5,603 nucleotides of DNA from contig JADZFJ010000216.1 in the NCBI GenBank assembly GCA_020849935.1, forward strand, positions 1 to 5,603. Direction: 5' to 3'. Shown in pieces: positions 1-5,603 of the stretch (its first letter is position 1; every line of letters begins with the position of its first letter). The position numbers and the translations under genes are program-made. The DNA is from Crocinitomix sp. GTDB taxonomy: Bacteria; Bacteroidota; Bacteroidia; Flavobacteriales_D; Crocinitomicaceae. The notes below the pieces were generated by a model that did not search any database, was not told the origin of the DNA, and saw only the letters and a list, made by a program, of their open reading frames with translations.

Positions 1-1503
1 ATCATCCCAGAGGATGCCGATTTAAACGATGTAATGATGAATATTCCAGCTGGTATAGGGGCAATGTCGGATATGATTAGTTTGTATTCACCACGAAAAA
101 AACCAGATTTAAAATATGCTACCGAATTAATGAAAAAAGGGTTTCGAACAGGAGTCTTATTGTACCCTTTTGTAGGATACGTAGCGCAAAGTGTAAATGA
201 AAAAGTGGAGGAGATCAGGGCACAGCCTGACTTGTTTGAAGAGTTTGGAGATTTACTTTTGGGTTTAGGTGGAGGCAAAGGGAGCAAAAGTAAATTAGGC
301 TCGAATTCTTCGAGAAAAAAAGCAGCTAAAGCAAAAATAGACAAGGTAAAAAAGAAAAAACCTGAAAAACCAGCATCAGTTATCGAAAAAGAAGCTAAAG
401 CAAAAAAACCGGACGAAGATCCATCTAAAAAGAAACCTGAAGAAGATACTCCTGATCAAAAGGAAAAGAAGTCACAAGATGATCTATGGCTAAGGCTCAC
501 AAAACAATTAGATAGTGATTTTTCATCAAGTTCCATGAATGAAGCTGTGACCCCAGAAAAGATTAATACCACCGTGGCTCGAACTTTAGCAGACCGCACC
601 TATGTTCGAGTTAGAGGAAAACATGACATTGATGATTATAAACCATCGCCTTTCACTATTCAATTTACCTTAAAAAGGAAGGGTAAAGTATCAGGCAAAT
701 ACAAAAAAGAAATGAAGAATATGTTGCACTTTGCCCGCAATCAGCCAAGGATTAATCACTACTTCGATCCACTGGAGCTTAATACATTAATTCGCGCAAA
801 TGGCGGTGATCCTGCAAAAATTACAAGTCGATGGAAAACTGATAGGCAACTGAAAGAGTTGATATCAGATAAAGGCCCAAGAAATCCTACAAATACTTTT
901 TATCACAAGGGAGGAGTGAGGGATATAAATAAAATCGAAAAACCGAAACGAGAAATTTTTGGATTTAAAGATAATGTGAAAAAAGAGTCGGCTGCAGGGT
1001 TGACCGTTATGAAAAAAGGTTTTACTGATTTAGCTTGGAAAGAAACACAGGAAACTCCTGATTTTCAAAAGGCTGAGTCGGAGAATGGCAGGGTAATTTC
1101 TAAATCTGAACTTTTAGGAGAAAAAAGTCTCTTACAAAAATTGGCAAGATTTCAAAATGCCCGATGGAAAAATGGAAATATTGGAAAGGAAAAATTAAAA
1201 AAACCATTCTTTAATTGGGATGAGGCAATTATGGGACACGACGATTCTCAACATATGGGAGCGTCGGGTTATTGGAATGATATCGGAAATACATTTACAA
1301 GAAACGATAATATGAAATGGAATAAAAATCCAGATAATTATTGGGGTCCAGAATACAAACTTGATTCATCGGCTTCTGGTTCTGCTGCGCCAGAATACGA
1401 TGATCCGACAAAAAATTCGAATCCATCGTGGTGGAACGCTGCGGATTCAAATTGGCTTGGTCACACAATGCCTGATTATAAATTTGAATTAACAGCTACA
1501 TAA
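1..1503 (+). CDS. 5'-partial large cargo/toxin-like protein with Lys-rich linker and His/Trp-rich C-terminal domain
   Basis: The reading frame is open from the first base (IIPEDADLNDV precedes the first Met at 34), so the N-terminus probably lies upstream and the Met at 34 is probably internal. Numbering from that Met, residues 1-80 are a mixed, partly hydrophobic segment (VLLYPFVGYV at 41-50, too short and weak for a clear membrane helix). Residues 81-150 are a low-complexity Lys/Glu/Pro linker. Residues 151-390 are a basic region I do not recognise. Residues 391-489 form a compact tip rich in Trp, His and Asn, with ordered residues GHD (401-403), GASGYWND (409-416), NYWGPE (435-440) and a PSWW cluster (464-467). 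A disordered charged linker followed by a compact C-terminal domain is typical of polymorphic toxins and eCIS cargo, and the next gene is a DUF4157 protein. I do not recognise the C-terminal family, so nuclease or other toxin activity is only a guess. An upstream DUF4157 domain is possible but not visible. Confidence 0.85.
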   Translation: MIPEDADLNDVMMNIPAGIGAMSDMISLYSPRKKPDLKYATELMKKGFRTGVLLYPFVGYVAQSVNEKVEEIRAQPDLFEEFGDLLLGLGGGKGSKSKLGSNSSRKKAAKAKIDKVKKKKPEKPASVIEKEAKAKKPDEDPSKKKPEEDTPDQKEKKSQDDLWLRLTKQLDSDFSSSSMNEAVTPEKINTTVARTLADRTYVRVRGKHDIDDYKPSPFTIQFTLKRKGKVSGKYKKEMKNMLHFARNQPRINHYFDPLELNTLIRANGGDPAKITSRWKTDRQLKELISDKGPRNPTNTFYHKGGVRDINKIEKPKREIFGFKDNVKKESAAGLTVMKKGFTDLAWKETQETPDFQKAESENGRVISKSELLGEKSLLQKLARFQNARWKNGNIGKEKLKKPFFNWDEAIMGHDDSQHMGASGYWNDIGNTFTRNDNMKWNKNPDNYWGPEYKLDSSASGSAAPEYDDPTKNSNPSWWNAADSNWLGHTMPDYKFELTAT

Positions 1504-1562
1504 GAATAGATTGAAACAATCAAAGTATTGACATTCAGAAAATAAATAATTAATTTTAAGGT

Positions 1563-3251
1563 ATGAGTTTACAGCAAAATTTTAGAGGTCCAACAGCCAT
1601 TCCAATGGCAGCGGAACAACTCGAATCGACAGGTTTCAAACCTGCGGCAGAAACCTCATTCGCTGGTCAAAATTTGGCGGCCTCAGCTTTGCCTAATTCA
1701 GGTAAATCTGAACCTGCTGTTCAACGGAAATCGGTTGAAGAAGATCAAACCATCCAACGGAAAACGGAAGAAGAGGACAAAGTGATGATGAAACCCTTGG
1801 AAGAAGAACAGGTGCAAAGAAAGGCGGTTGAAGAAGAAAAGGTCATGATGAAACCATTGGAGGAGGAGCAAATCCAGAGAAAAGAAGAGGATGAAAAAGT
1901 GATGATGAAACCGTTGGAGGAAGAACAAGTGCAACGTAAACCTGAGGAGGATGAAAAAGTGATGATGAAACCGTTGGAGGAAGAACAAGCGCAACGTAAA
2001 CCTGAAGAAGAAAAAGTGATGCGTGCTGTCGTGGAAGAAGAAAAGGTTCAACGAAAAGAGGCAGGCGCTGTGCCAACGGTTACCAATAGTTTTCAATCGT
2101 CCGTGGATGCCTCTCAAGGGCAAGGATCGAAATTGGATGGTACTACGAATGATTTTATGTCGTCTAAATTTGGAACTGATTTTAATGAGGTAGCCATCCA
2201 CAAAGATAAAAGAGCGCACGAACTTGCTTCTCAAATTCATGCAAGAGCTTTTACGGTTGGAAAGGACATCTATTTTAATGAAGGCGAATATCAACCCAAT
2301 ACCTCTGAAGGTAAACACCTGTTGGCACACGAGTTGACACATACTCTTCAACAATCGAAAGAAATTAAAAGAGCAGATGAAGAAAACCAATACGAATTAA
2401 AAAGATCAAGTGGAGCCGCTGTCAAATTGGGAACAAGGGTAACTTATTCGCTTGAAGCAAATTCGGGGGGCAAAATTTTAGATAGCTATTCATACAATTG
2501 GGTTGTCCTTGACGCGGCAGGAAGGCGATTTTATACAGAATCCACGACCTCACCTTATGTTTCATTAGCGGCAATTATGCCTGGAGATTATTTGGTGCAA
2601 GTGCAGATTATAGACAGTGACGGTGGCTGGGTCGAACAAGCTTTTGTGAAACAAAATGTTTATTTTGAAGAAAAAAATACCGAATTAGGTGGGTTGAGCG
2701 TCGGAAATTTTGATTTTAAATACGATGGAAAACAAGCCTTAGTCAATGTAAGGGTGAAGTTTCAATTTGAAGACGGAGTGGCAGATCCAGACAAAGATGC
2801 TTTTAAAGCCAAGTTTTTTAGCGCGGTTGATACCTATTGGTCGAAAAGTGGTGTTAGTTTTACATCGACGGGTAAATGTGCGGTGTCGGACATCCCTTTA
2901 AAAATTGTATTGGTGGAAAATGAATCTAATTATCATAAACTGGTAGATGTCACAACTGACTACCGAAGACCGAATGTGATTTCAGACATGAATCTTTATC
3001 TTGGAATTACCCAAAATACAATTGCACATGAATTTGGGCATGTCCTTGGTTTAAATGATGAATATGACGGTGGTTGGATTGAAAATAGTATGTTTTGGCA
3101 CGATGATAACTCGAATCATGACGATACTTCTGCACTAATGAACTCGGGATCTGAATTAAGACAACGCTATTTTACTCATTTTTTAGCGAAAGTGAATGAA
3201 AATTCAACTTCCGACTGTCAGTATAAACTCAAATCCCCATTCTCGAAATAA
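1563..3251 (+). CDS. DUF4157 (eCIS core) protein with C-terminal metzincin-like metalloprotease domain
   Basis: Probable eCIS-type cargo or effector. Residues 1-50 are a Gln/Ala/Pro-rich, disordered-looking N-terminus with no signal peptide. Residues 52-165 are acidic repeats built on QRK and MMKPLEEEQ. Residues about 188-265 match DUF4157: FMSSKFGTDF, then VAIHKD, then ARAFTVGKDIYF, ending in LLAHELTHTLQQ (HExxH at 256-260). Residues about 281-370 look like an Ig/PKD-type beta domain. Residues about 378-555 form a second peptidase-like domain with HEFGHVLGLND (H489, E490, H493, G496, D499), which fits HExxHxxGxxD with Asp as third zinc ligand as in snapalysin-type metzincins. SALMNSG follows, with M526 as candidate Met-turn. 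The ATG is fixed by an in-frame TAA six bases upstream (1557-1559). The stop overlaps the next gene's start by one base. DUF4157 is known to be enriched in eCIS-associated proteins; proteolytic activity and target are inference. Confidence 0.9.
   Translation: MSLQQNFRGPTAIPMAAEQLESTGFKPAAETSFAGQNLAASALPNSGKSEPAVQRKSVEEDQTIQRKTEEEDKVMMKPLEEEQVQRKAVEEEKVMMKPLEEEQIQRKEEDEKVMMKPLEEEQVQRKPEEDEKVMMKPLEEEQAQRKPEEEKVMRAVVEEEKVQRKEAGAVPTVTNSFQSSVDASQGQGSKLDGTTNDFMSSKFGTDFNEVAIHKDKRAHELASQIHARAFTVGKDIYFNEGEYQPNTSEGKHLLAHELTHTLQQSKEIKRADEENQYELKRSSGAAVKLGTRVTYSLEANSGGKILDSYSYNWVVLDAAGRRFYTESTTSPYVSLAAIMPGDYLVQVQIIDSDGGWVEQAFVKQNVYFEEKNTELGGLSVGNFDFKYDGKQALVNVRVKFQFEDGVADPDKDAFKAKFFSAVDTYWSKSGVSFTSTGKCAVSDIPLKIVLVENESNYHKLVDVTTDYRRPNVISDMNLYLGITQNTIAHEFGHVLGLNDEYDGGWIENSMFWHDDNSNHDDTSALMNSGSELRQRYFTHFLAKVNENSTSDCQYKLKSPFSK
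1722..2057 (+). repeat. In-frame tandem repeats (~19-20 codons) coding QRK...EEEKVMMKPLEEEQ units
   Basis: QRK recurs at residues 54, 65, 85, 105, 124, 144 and 163 of the DUF4157 protein, a spacing of 19-20 residues after the first short step. MMKPLEEEQ occurs four times (from residues 75, 95, 114 and 134), followed by a degenerate copy (VMRAVVEEEKVQRK). At DNA level 1887-1929 is identical to 1947-1989 (43 bases, 60-base period), which points to recent duplication. From memory, similar acidic, Gln/Arg/Lys-punctuated linkers are common before DUF4157 domains; their role is not established here. Confidence 0.92.
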
Positions 3252-3640
3252 TGAAACAGAAAATTTTAATCGGATTGCTTTTGATCATCGGTTTATCAGT
3301 AATCGTTTTGATGATCATAGATTTCAAAAATTATCCCCCACTTGCAATAGGAACTCCAGGATGGGAATACAAGAATAATTATGAAGGTTCTTTAACGTAT
3401 CACATTTCATTGGTATTGCTTGGCGCAATAACAGGCTTGTTTATGGGGTTCGCTGCAAATAAGAAATTGTACATGTATTTAAAATTTGTTATTTTCTTGC
3501 TTTTTATTGGATTGATGATTCTTGCTTGGGCAAACGTTATTCATCAAGGAGGTGTTGCGAGCATTTTTGCGCTTTGGAGTTTGTTCTTATTTGTGTGGGG
3601 AATCATCGCCATGCCTTGGAAAGGGCTTTTTAGAAGTTGA
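3251..3640 (+). CDS. Small four-helix inner-membrane protein, translationally coupled to the DUF4157 protease
   Basis: This is a 129-residue hydrophobic protein of no family I recognise. Four likely membrane helices sit at about residues 4-23, 51-68, 76-96 and 101-121. A polar loop of about 27 residues (24-50) holding YPPLAIGTPGWEY lies between helices 1 and 2. Short loops such as NKK (70-72) separate the rest, and the tail is KGLFRS. The ATG begins on the last base of the upstream TAA (TAATG), which strongly suggests translation by re-initiation and matched expression with the DUF4157 protease-like protein. Such an arrangement would fit an immunity or self-protection protein or a membrane accessory of the cargo, but nothing in the sequence proves this. 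An unrelated membrane protein that simply follows in the operon is the alternative. Confidence 0.85.
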   Translation: MKQKILIGLLLIIGLSVIVLMIIDFKNYPPLAIGTPGWEYKNNYEGSLTYHISLVLLGAITGLFMGFAANKKLYMYLKFVIFLLFIGLMILAWANVIHQGGVASIFALWSLFLFVWGIIAMPWKGLFRS

Positions 3641-3663
3641 CAATAAAAAATGTCTTAATTTCG
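3637..3663 (+). promoter_or_regulatory. Candidate Bacteroidota promoter for the DUF6968-like gene
   Basis: TTGACA (3637-3642) overlaps the stop of the upstream membrane-protein gene. It is followed after 16 bases (counted from TTG) by TAATTTCG (3656-3663), close to the Bacteroidota -7 consensus TAnnTTTG. The spacing is slightly shorter than usual. A start near 3669 would leave a leader of about 15-18 A/T-rich bases before the ATG at 3686. This is motif matching only. Confidence 0.45.
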
Positions 3664-3685
3664 GATGGAAATTCAATAAATAAAT

Positions 3686-3970
3686 ATGTCAAAAGAGGTT
3701 CTAGTCTGCCGAAAATTCGAAATTTTAAATTCAACCAACGAAGTGATTCACCACTTTGAATTAATTATCTTTAAACCAATTCAAATAGGGGAAGATTGGG
3801 TCTGCCGTTATTTTATTTCGGATGCTCCACTAAGACCACAAAAAGAAATTTTCGGAATCGACTCTTTTCAAGCACTTAGTTTGGCGATAAAATTGGCAAA
3901 AGCCGAAATTGAAGGTCTTTCTAGGTATTCGAAAATCACTTTTTTAGAAGATGATGATCTATGGCTTTGA
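3686..3970 (+). CDS. Small cytosolic protein resembling the DUF6968 group
   Basis: This is a 94-residue protein with no signal peptide or membrane helix. It has an N-terminal beta-rich half, then DWVCRYFI (37-44), FGIDSFQALSLAI (56-68) leading into a helix with KAEIEGL (72-78), and an acidic end FLEDDDLWL (86-94). From memory, the order of a Pro after a beta strand, a D-W-x-C-x-Y motif, FG-x-D-x-x-QAL and a final acid-rich LxxxDDL fits the small DUF6968-type family, whose function is unknown. The ATG is fixed by an in-frame TAA six bases upstream (3677-3679). It lies 45 bases after the membrane-protein gene, behind its own candidate promoter, so it may be separate from the cargo operon. Small proteins of this sort sometimes act as immunity proteins beside toxins, but here that is speculation. 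Confidence 0.8.
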   Translation: MSKEVLVCRKFEILNSTNEVIHHFELIIFKPIQIGEDWVCRYFISDAPLRPQKEIFGIDSFQALSLAIKLAKAEIEGLSRYSKITFLEDDDLWL

Positions 3971-3976
3971 ACAAAT

Positions 3977-3991
3977 CTATTTTTCAAATAG
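3977..3991 (+). terminator. Weak hairpin after the DUF6968-like gene (possible terminator)
   Basis: CTATTT (3977-3982), a three-base loop TTC, and AAATAG (3986-3991) form a perfect six-pair but AT-rich stem seven bases after the stop. No T-run follows the stem directly, so it is not a standard intrinsic terminator. It is listed because of its position only. Confidence 0.2.
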
Positions 3992-4027
3992 TCAGATCAA
4001 TTAATAGGATTTTTCCCAATTTTAACT

Positions 4028-4035
4028 TATTATTG
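4028..4035 (+). promoter_or_regulatory. Weak candidate -7 element upstream of the M23 peptidase gene
   Basis: TATTATTG lies 24 bases before the ATG at 4060 and differs from TAnnTTTG at one fixed position. No convincing upstream TTG element was found at the usual distance, so this is a low-confidence call. The 89-base gap (3971-4059) otherwise holds only the small hairpin noted above. Confidence 0.22.
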
Positions 4036-4059
4036 CATACATCTTTCAACTGATTTACT

Positions 4060-5415
4060 ATGAAACATATTTTCTTTTTTACGATTTTAACACTTGTCCT
4101 CAACGGAGCCAACGCACAACGCGAACCGCTTTCCTCAGGTGGTGGCGAATATGTTATTGAAACAACTGAAGATAAATGTTTAAGTGACATCGATCGCGCG
4201 GCGATTCAACGAAGATTGGAAATCAGTCGCATGAAATTGGAAGCGGAAGGGAAATTGAATTTTTCGGGAGATCGTGAAGAAGTTCAGTTTATTTGGCCAG
4301 TGCGCAATGCAGCGGAGTTGAATTGGAATAGCAGTTACGGAATTTCGGCACATGTGGATCAAGATCCTAGTGCTGATGTACTTGATTATGAATGTTCGTT
4401 CAAAACCTACGGAGGTCATTTTGGGACAGACATTTTTACATGGCCATATCCTTGGTATTTGGTTGATAATGATTTAGTGGAAGTGGTCGCAGGTTTTGAA
4501 GGGGTTATTATCGAAAAAGATGATGGTTTTGAAGATGATCATTGTGAATGTATTGGTTCGTGGAATGCTGTTTATGTGCAACATGCAGATGGCTCAGTAG
4601 CTTGGTATGGACACATGAAAAAAGGTTCTTTGACGACAAAAGCGATTGGTGAAACCGTAAATCAAGGAGAGTATTTAGGAATTGTTGCAAGTTCTGGTTG
4701 TTCGACAGGGCCACATTTACATTTAGAAGTGTATGATGCAGATGTTCAGTTGGTTGATCCTTATGAAGGTACTTGTAATTCGCTAAATGCTGATACTTGG
4801 TGGTTGGATCAAAAACCGCATTGGGATCCTACCATCAATACCATTTTAACACACGACGCATTGCCCGAGCACGGATGTCCAAGTTACAACGAAAATCCTC
4901 ATTTTCAAGATTATTTTTTTCATGGCGACATTTTTTACACAGTTGCCTATTTTCATGACGCTATTCCTGGTACTTACACTAATTATAGGATTTTGACCCC
5001 TGATGGTGGAGTATGGATTGAATGGTCAATTATAAATGATACCTACTACAATGCAAGTTGGACATACTGGACGTGGATCTTTACAATTGATAGCCCTGTT
5101 GGTGAATGGACATTCGAAGCAACGTGTGAAGGTGATGTTTTAACCCATCATTTTTATTGTGGTGTTTATGCTGGCGTTGAGGAAGAAAAAACGAATCAAT
5201 TGACTATTTTCCCAAATCCAACTAATCAAAATTTAGTGCAAATTGGTGGATTGACCCAGCCAGTGAATGCCATTTCTATTTTTGACCTAACAGGTAAAAT
5301 AGTATCACAAACGACGATTGAGGCTGGAATTTTAGATGTTTCCAATTTGGCAAAAGGAATTTATTTTGTTCAAGTGCAAGCAGAAAATGAATTGATTAAA
5401 TTGGTGATTAATTAA
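4060..5415 (+). CDS. Secreted M23 (LytM-type) metallopeptidase with T9SS C-terminal sorting domain
   Basis: A likely peptidoglycan or glycyl-bond endopeptidase exported across both membranes. Residues 1-19 are a signal peptide (MKH, a Phe/Leu core, then GANA), with cleavage likely before Gln20. Residues about 75-235 are the M23 domain: GGHFGTDIF gives zinc ligands H120 and D124, AWYGHMKKGS gives H185, and STGPHLHLEVYD gives H219 and H221. All five expected active-site residues are present. Residues about 255-370 are an aromatic-rich beta-type region I cannot assign. Residues about 379-451 are a T9SS type A sorting domain: LTIFPNPT, then ISIFDLTGK, then LDVSNLAKGIYFVQV, ending KLVIN. Nine Cys residues after the signal peptide suggest disulfides. 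The ATG is fixed by an in-frame TGA at 4051-4053. The domain and the sorting signal are certain; the substrate is not known, and autolysin, predatory lysin or non-lytic scaffold roles all remain open. Confidence 0.95.
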   Translation: MKHIFFFTILTLVLNGANAQREPLSSGGGEYVIETTEDKCLSDIDRAAIQRRLEISRMKLEAEGKLNFSGDREEVQFIWPVRNAAELNWNSSYGISAHVDQDPSADVLDYECSFKTYGGHFGTDIFTWPYPWYLVDNDLVEVVAGFEGVIIEKDDGFEDDHCECIGSWNAVYVQHADGSVAWYGHMKKGSLTTKAIGETVNQGEYLGIVASSGCSTGPHLHLEVYDADVQLVDPYEGTCNSLNADTWWLDQKPHWDPTINTILTHDALPEHGCPSYNENPHFQDYFFHGDIFYTVAYFHDAIPGTYTNYRILTPDGGVWIEWSIINDTYYNASWTYWTWIFTIDSPVGEWTFEATCEGDVLTHHFYCGVYAGVEEEKTNQLTIFPNPTNQNLVQIGGLTQPVNAISIFDLTGKIVSQTTIEAGILDVSNLAKGIYFVQVQAENELIKLVIN

Positions 5416-5427
5416 GCGAAAATTCCT

Positions 5428-5446
5428 TTTAACAATCATTTAACAA
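5428..5446 (+). repeat. Direct repeat TTTAACAA x2 at 11-base spacing (possible operator)
   Basis: TTTAACAA occurs at 5428-5435 and again at 5439-5446, so the copies are 11 bases apart, about one helical turn. They lie just upstream of the candidate -7 element for the next gene. Two phased half-sites on the same face of the helix would suit a dimeric regulator such as a response regulator. AT-rich chance similarity is the alternative. Confidence 0.4.
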
Positions 5447-5466
5447 ATAGATACCTGTTTTTTTTG

Positions 5467-5474
5467 TAATTTCG
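5467..5474 (+). promoter_or_regulatory. Candidate -7 element of the downstream exported-protein gene
   Basis: TAATTTCG is close to TAnnTTTG and is the same octamer as the candidate -7 element at 3656-3663. A T-run lies just before it, and TTTAACA (5439-5445) is the best, though imperfect, upstream element. The octamer ends only four bases before the GTG at 5479, so transcription would start at or very near the start codon. Confidence 0.4.
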
Positions 5475-5478
5475 CAAA

Positions 5479-5603
5479 GTGTTAAGATTTAAAGCAATAG
5501 TGTTATTCTTACTATTTTCCTTGTCATCGCTTGGGAAGTCTGTAGAAATTCATTACTGCGAAGGAACCATCACAGACCTTGCTTTTTTTGGTGGAGCACA
5601 ATG
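5479..5603 (+). CDS. 3'-truncated small exported protein, HYC_CC_PP-like
   Basis: Forty-one codons plus two bases are visible before the window ends. The frame starts at GTG: the nearest upstream in-frame stop is TAA at 5467-5469 and no ATG lies between, so GTG 5479 is the earliest standard start (a second GTG at 5500 would remove the positive N-terminus of the signal peptide). Residues 1-20 read as a signal peptide: LRFK, then a Leu/Val/Phe core, then SLSSLGKS. The mature start VEIHYCEG followed by TDLAFFGGA resembles the small Bacteroidota HYC_CC_PP family, which carries an early HYC, later a CC pair and Pro residues; only the HYC part can be checked here. That family's function is not well known, and the visible Cys and His hint at metal or redox chemistry. 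Confidence is good for a real gene, moderate for the family. Confidence 0.65.
   Translation, partial: MLRFKAIVLFLLFSLSSLGKSVEIHYCEGTITDLAFFGGAQ

Noticed and set aside
1509..1521. GATTG-AAA-CAATC hairpin after the first gene
   Set aside because: Only five pairs with no following T-run, so not a convincing terminator; it may be chance in AT-rich DNA.
1528..1558. TTGACA (1528-1533) with TAATTTTA (1551-1558) as a promoter for the DUF4157 gene
   Set aside because: Spacing is acceptable, but the element ends four bases before the ATG and the sequence is very AT-rich; read-through from the upstream gene is equally likely. Kept only as a remark in the leaderless finding.
1698..2390. Long reverse-strand open frame (and a shorter one at 1843-2076) opposite the repeat array
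   Set aside because: Its translation is runs of Phe, His and Leu, the mirror of GAA/GAG/AAA-rich repeat codons. It lies fully inside the strongly supported DUF4157 gene.
3283..3316. GATCATC / GATGATC inverted repeat (7 bases, 20-base loop)
   Set aside because: It lies within codons of the first membrane helix, where Ile/Met/Asp codons easily give such words.
3196..3378. 60-codon + strand frame overlapping the gene junction
   Set aside because: It lies out of frame across the end of the DUF4157 gene and the start of the membrane protein, whose sequences both make sense; a shadow frame.
478..3966. Shared 14-base word GATGATCTATGGCT at 478-491 and 3953-3966, coding DDLWL in both genes
   Set aside because: The surrounding sequences are unrelated; a single short match is best explained by chance and biased composition.
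3984..4190. Reverse-strand frame across the intergenic gap and start of the M23 gene
   Set aside because: It overlaps a clear signal peptide on the other strand and shows no domain-like pattern.
4180..4714. Two reverse-strand frames (4180-4419 and 4508-4714) inside the M23 gene
   Set aside because: They lie opposite the M23 domain, whose active-site motifs are intact; their translations have no recognisable features.
5416..5475. GCGAAA (5416-5421) and TTTCGC (5470-5475) inverted pair
   Set aside because: Six bases over a 48-base loop; too weak to call a structure.

Overview
The window looks like part of a Bacteroidota chromosome, probably Flavobacteriia-like. The DNA is AT-rich with A/T-rich leaders and no clear Shine-Dalgarno sites. 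Candidate promoters have the TAnnTTTG-type -7 element. One protein ends in a type IX secretion (T9SS) sorting domain, and the last gene begins like the Bacteroidota HYC_CC_PP family. All supported genes are on the + strand.

Region 1 (1-3640) looks like a cargo or effector cassette of the kind found near extracellular contractile injection systems (eCIS). It starts inside a large protein that is open at the window edge. That protein has a Lys/Glu-rich linker and a C-terminal domain rich in His, Trp and Asn that resembles a toxin tip but that I cannot name. Next is a 562-residue protein with, in order, a repetitive acidic linker (QRK/MMKPLEEEQ repeats), a DUF4157 (eCIS core) domain with HELTH, an Ig/PKD-like segment, and a second, metzincin-like protease domain (HEFGHVLGLND plus a downstream ALM). 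A small four-helix membrane protein starts on the last base of its stop codon (TAATG), so the two are probably translated together. It could be an immunity or self-protection partner, which is inference only.

Region 2 (3641-4059) holds a 94-residue cytosolic protein resembling the DUF6968 group. It has its own plausible promoter and is followed by a short intergenic stretch with a small hairpin.

Region 3 (4060-5603) looks like ordinary chromosomal content. It has a secreted M23 (LytM-type) metallopeptidase with a signal peptide and a T9SS C-terminal sorting domain, then a promoter region with a helically phased direct repeat, then the start of a small exported protein cut by the window end.

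No tRNA, rRNA, CRISPR array, insertion sequence or integrase was seen. No eCIS structural gene (sheath, tube, baseplate, ATPase) lies inside the window, so the eCIS link rests on the DUF4157 architecture alone. No gene-free stretch exceeds 300 bases.
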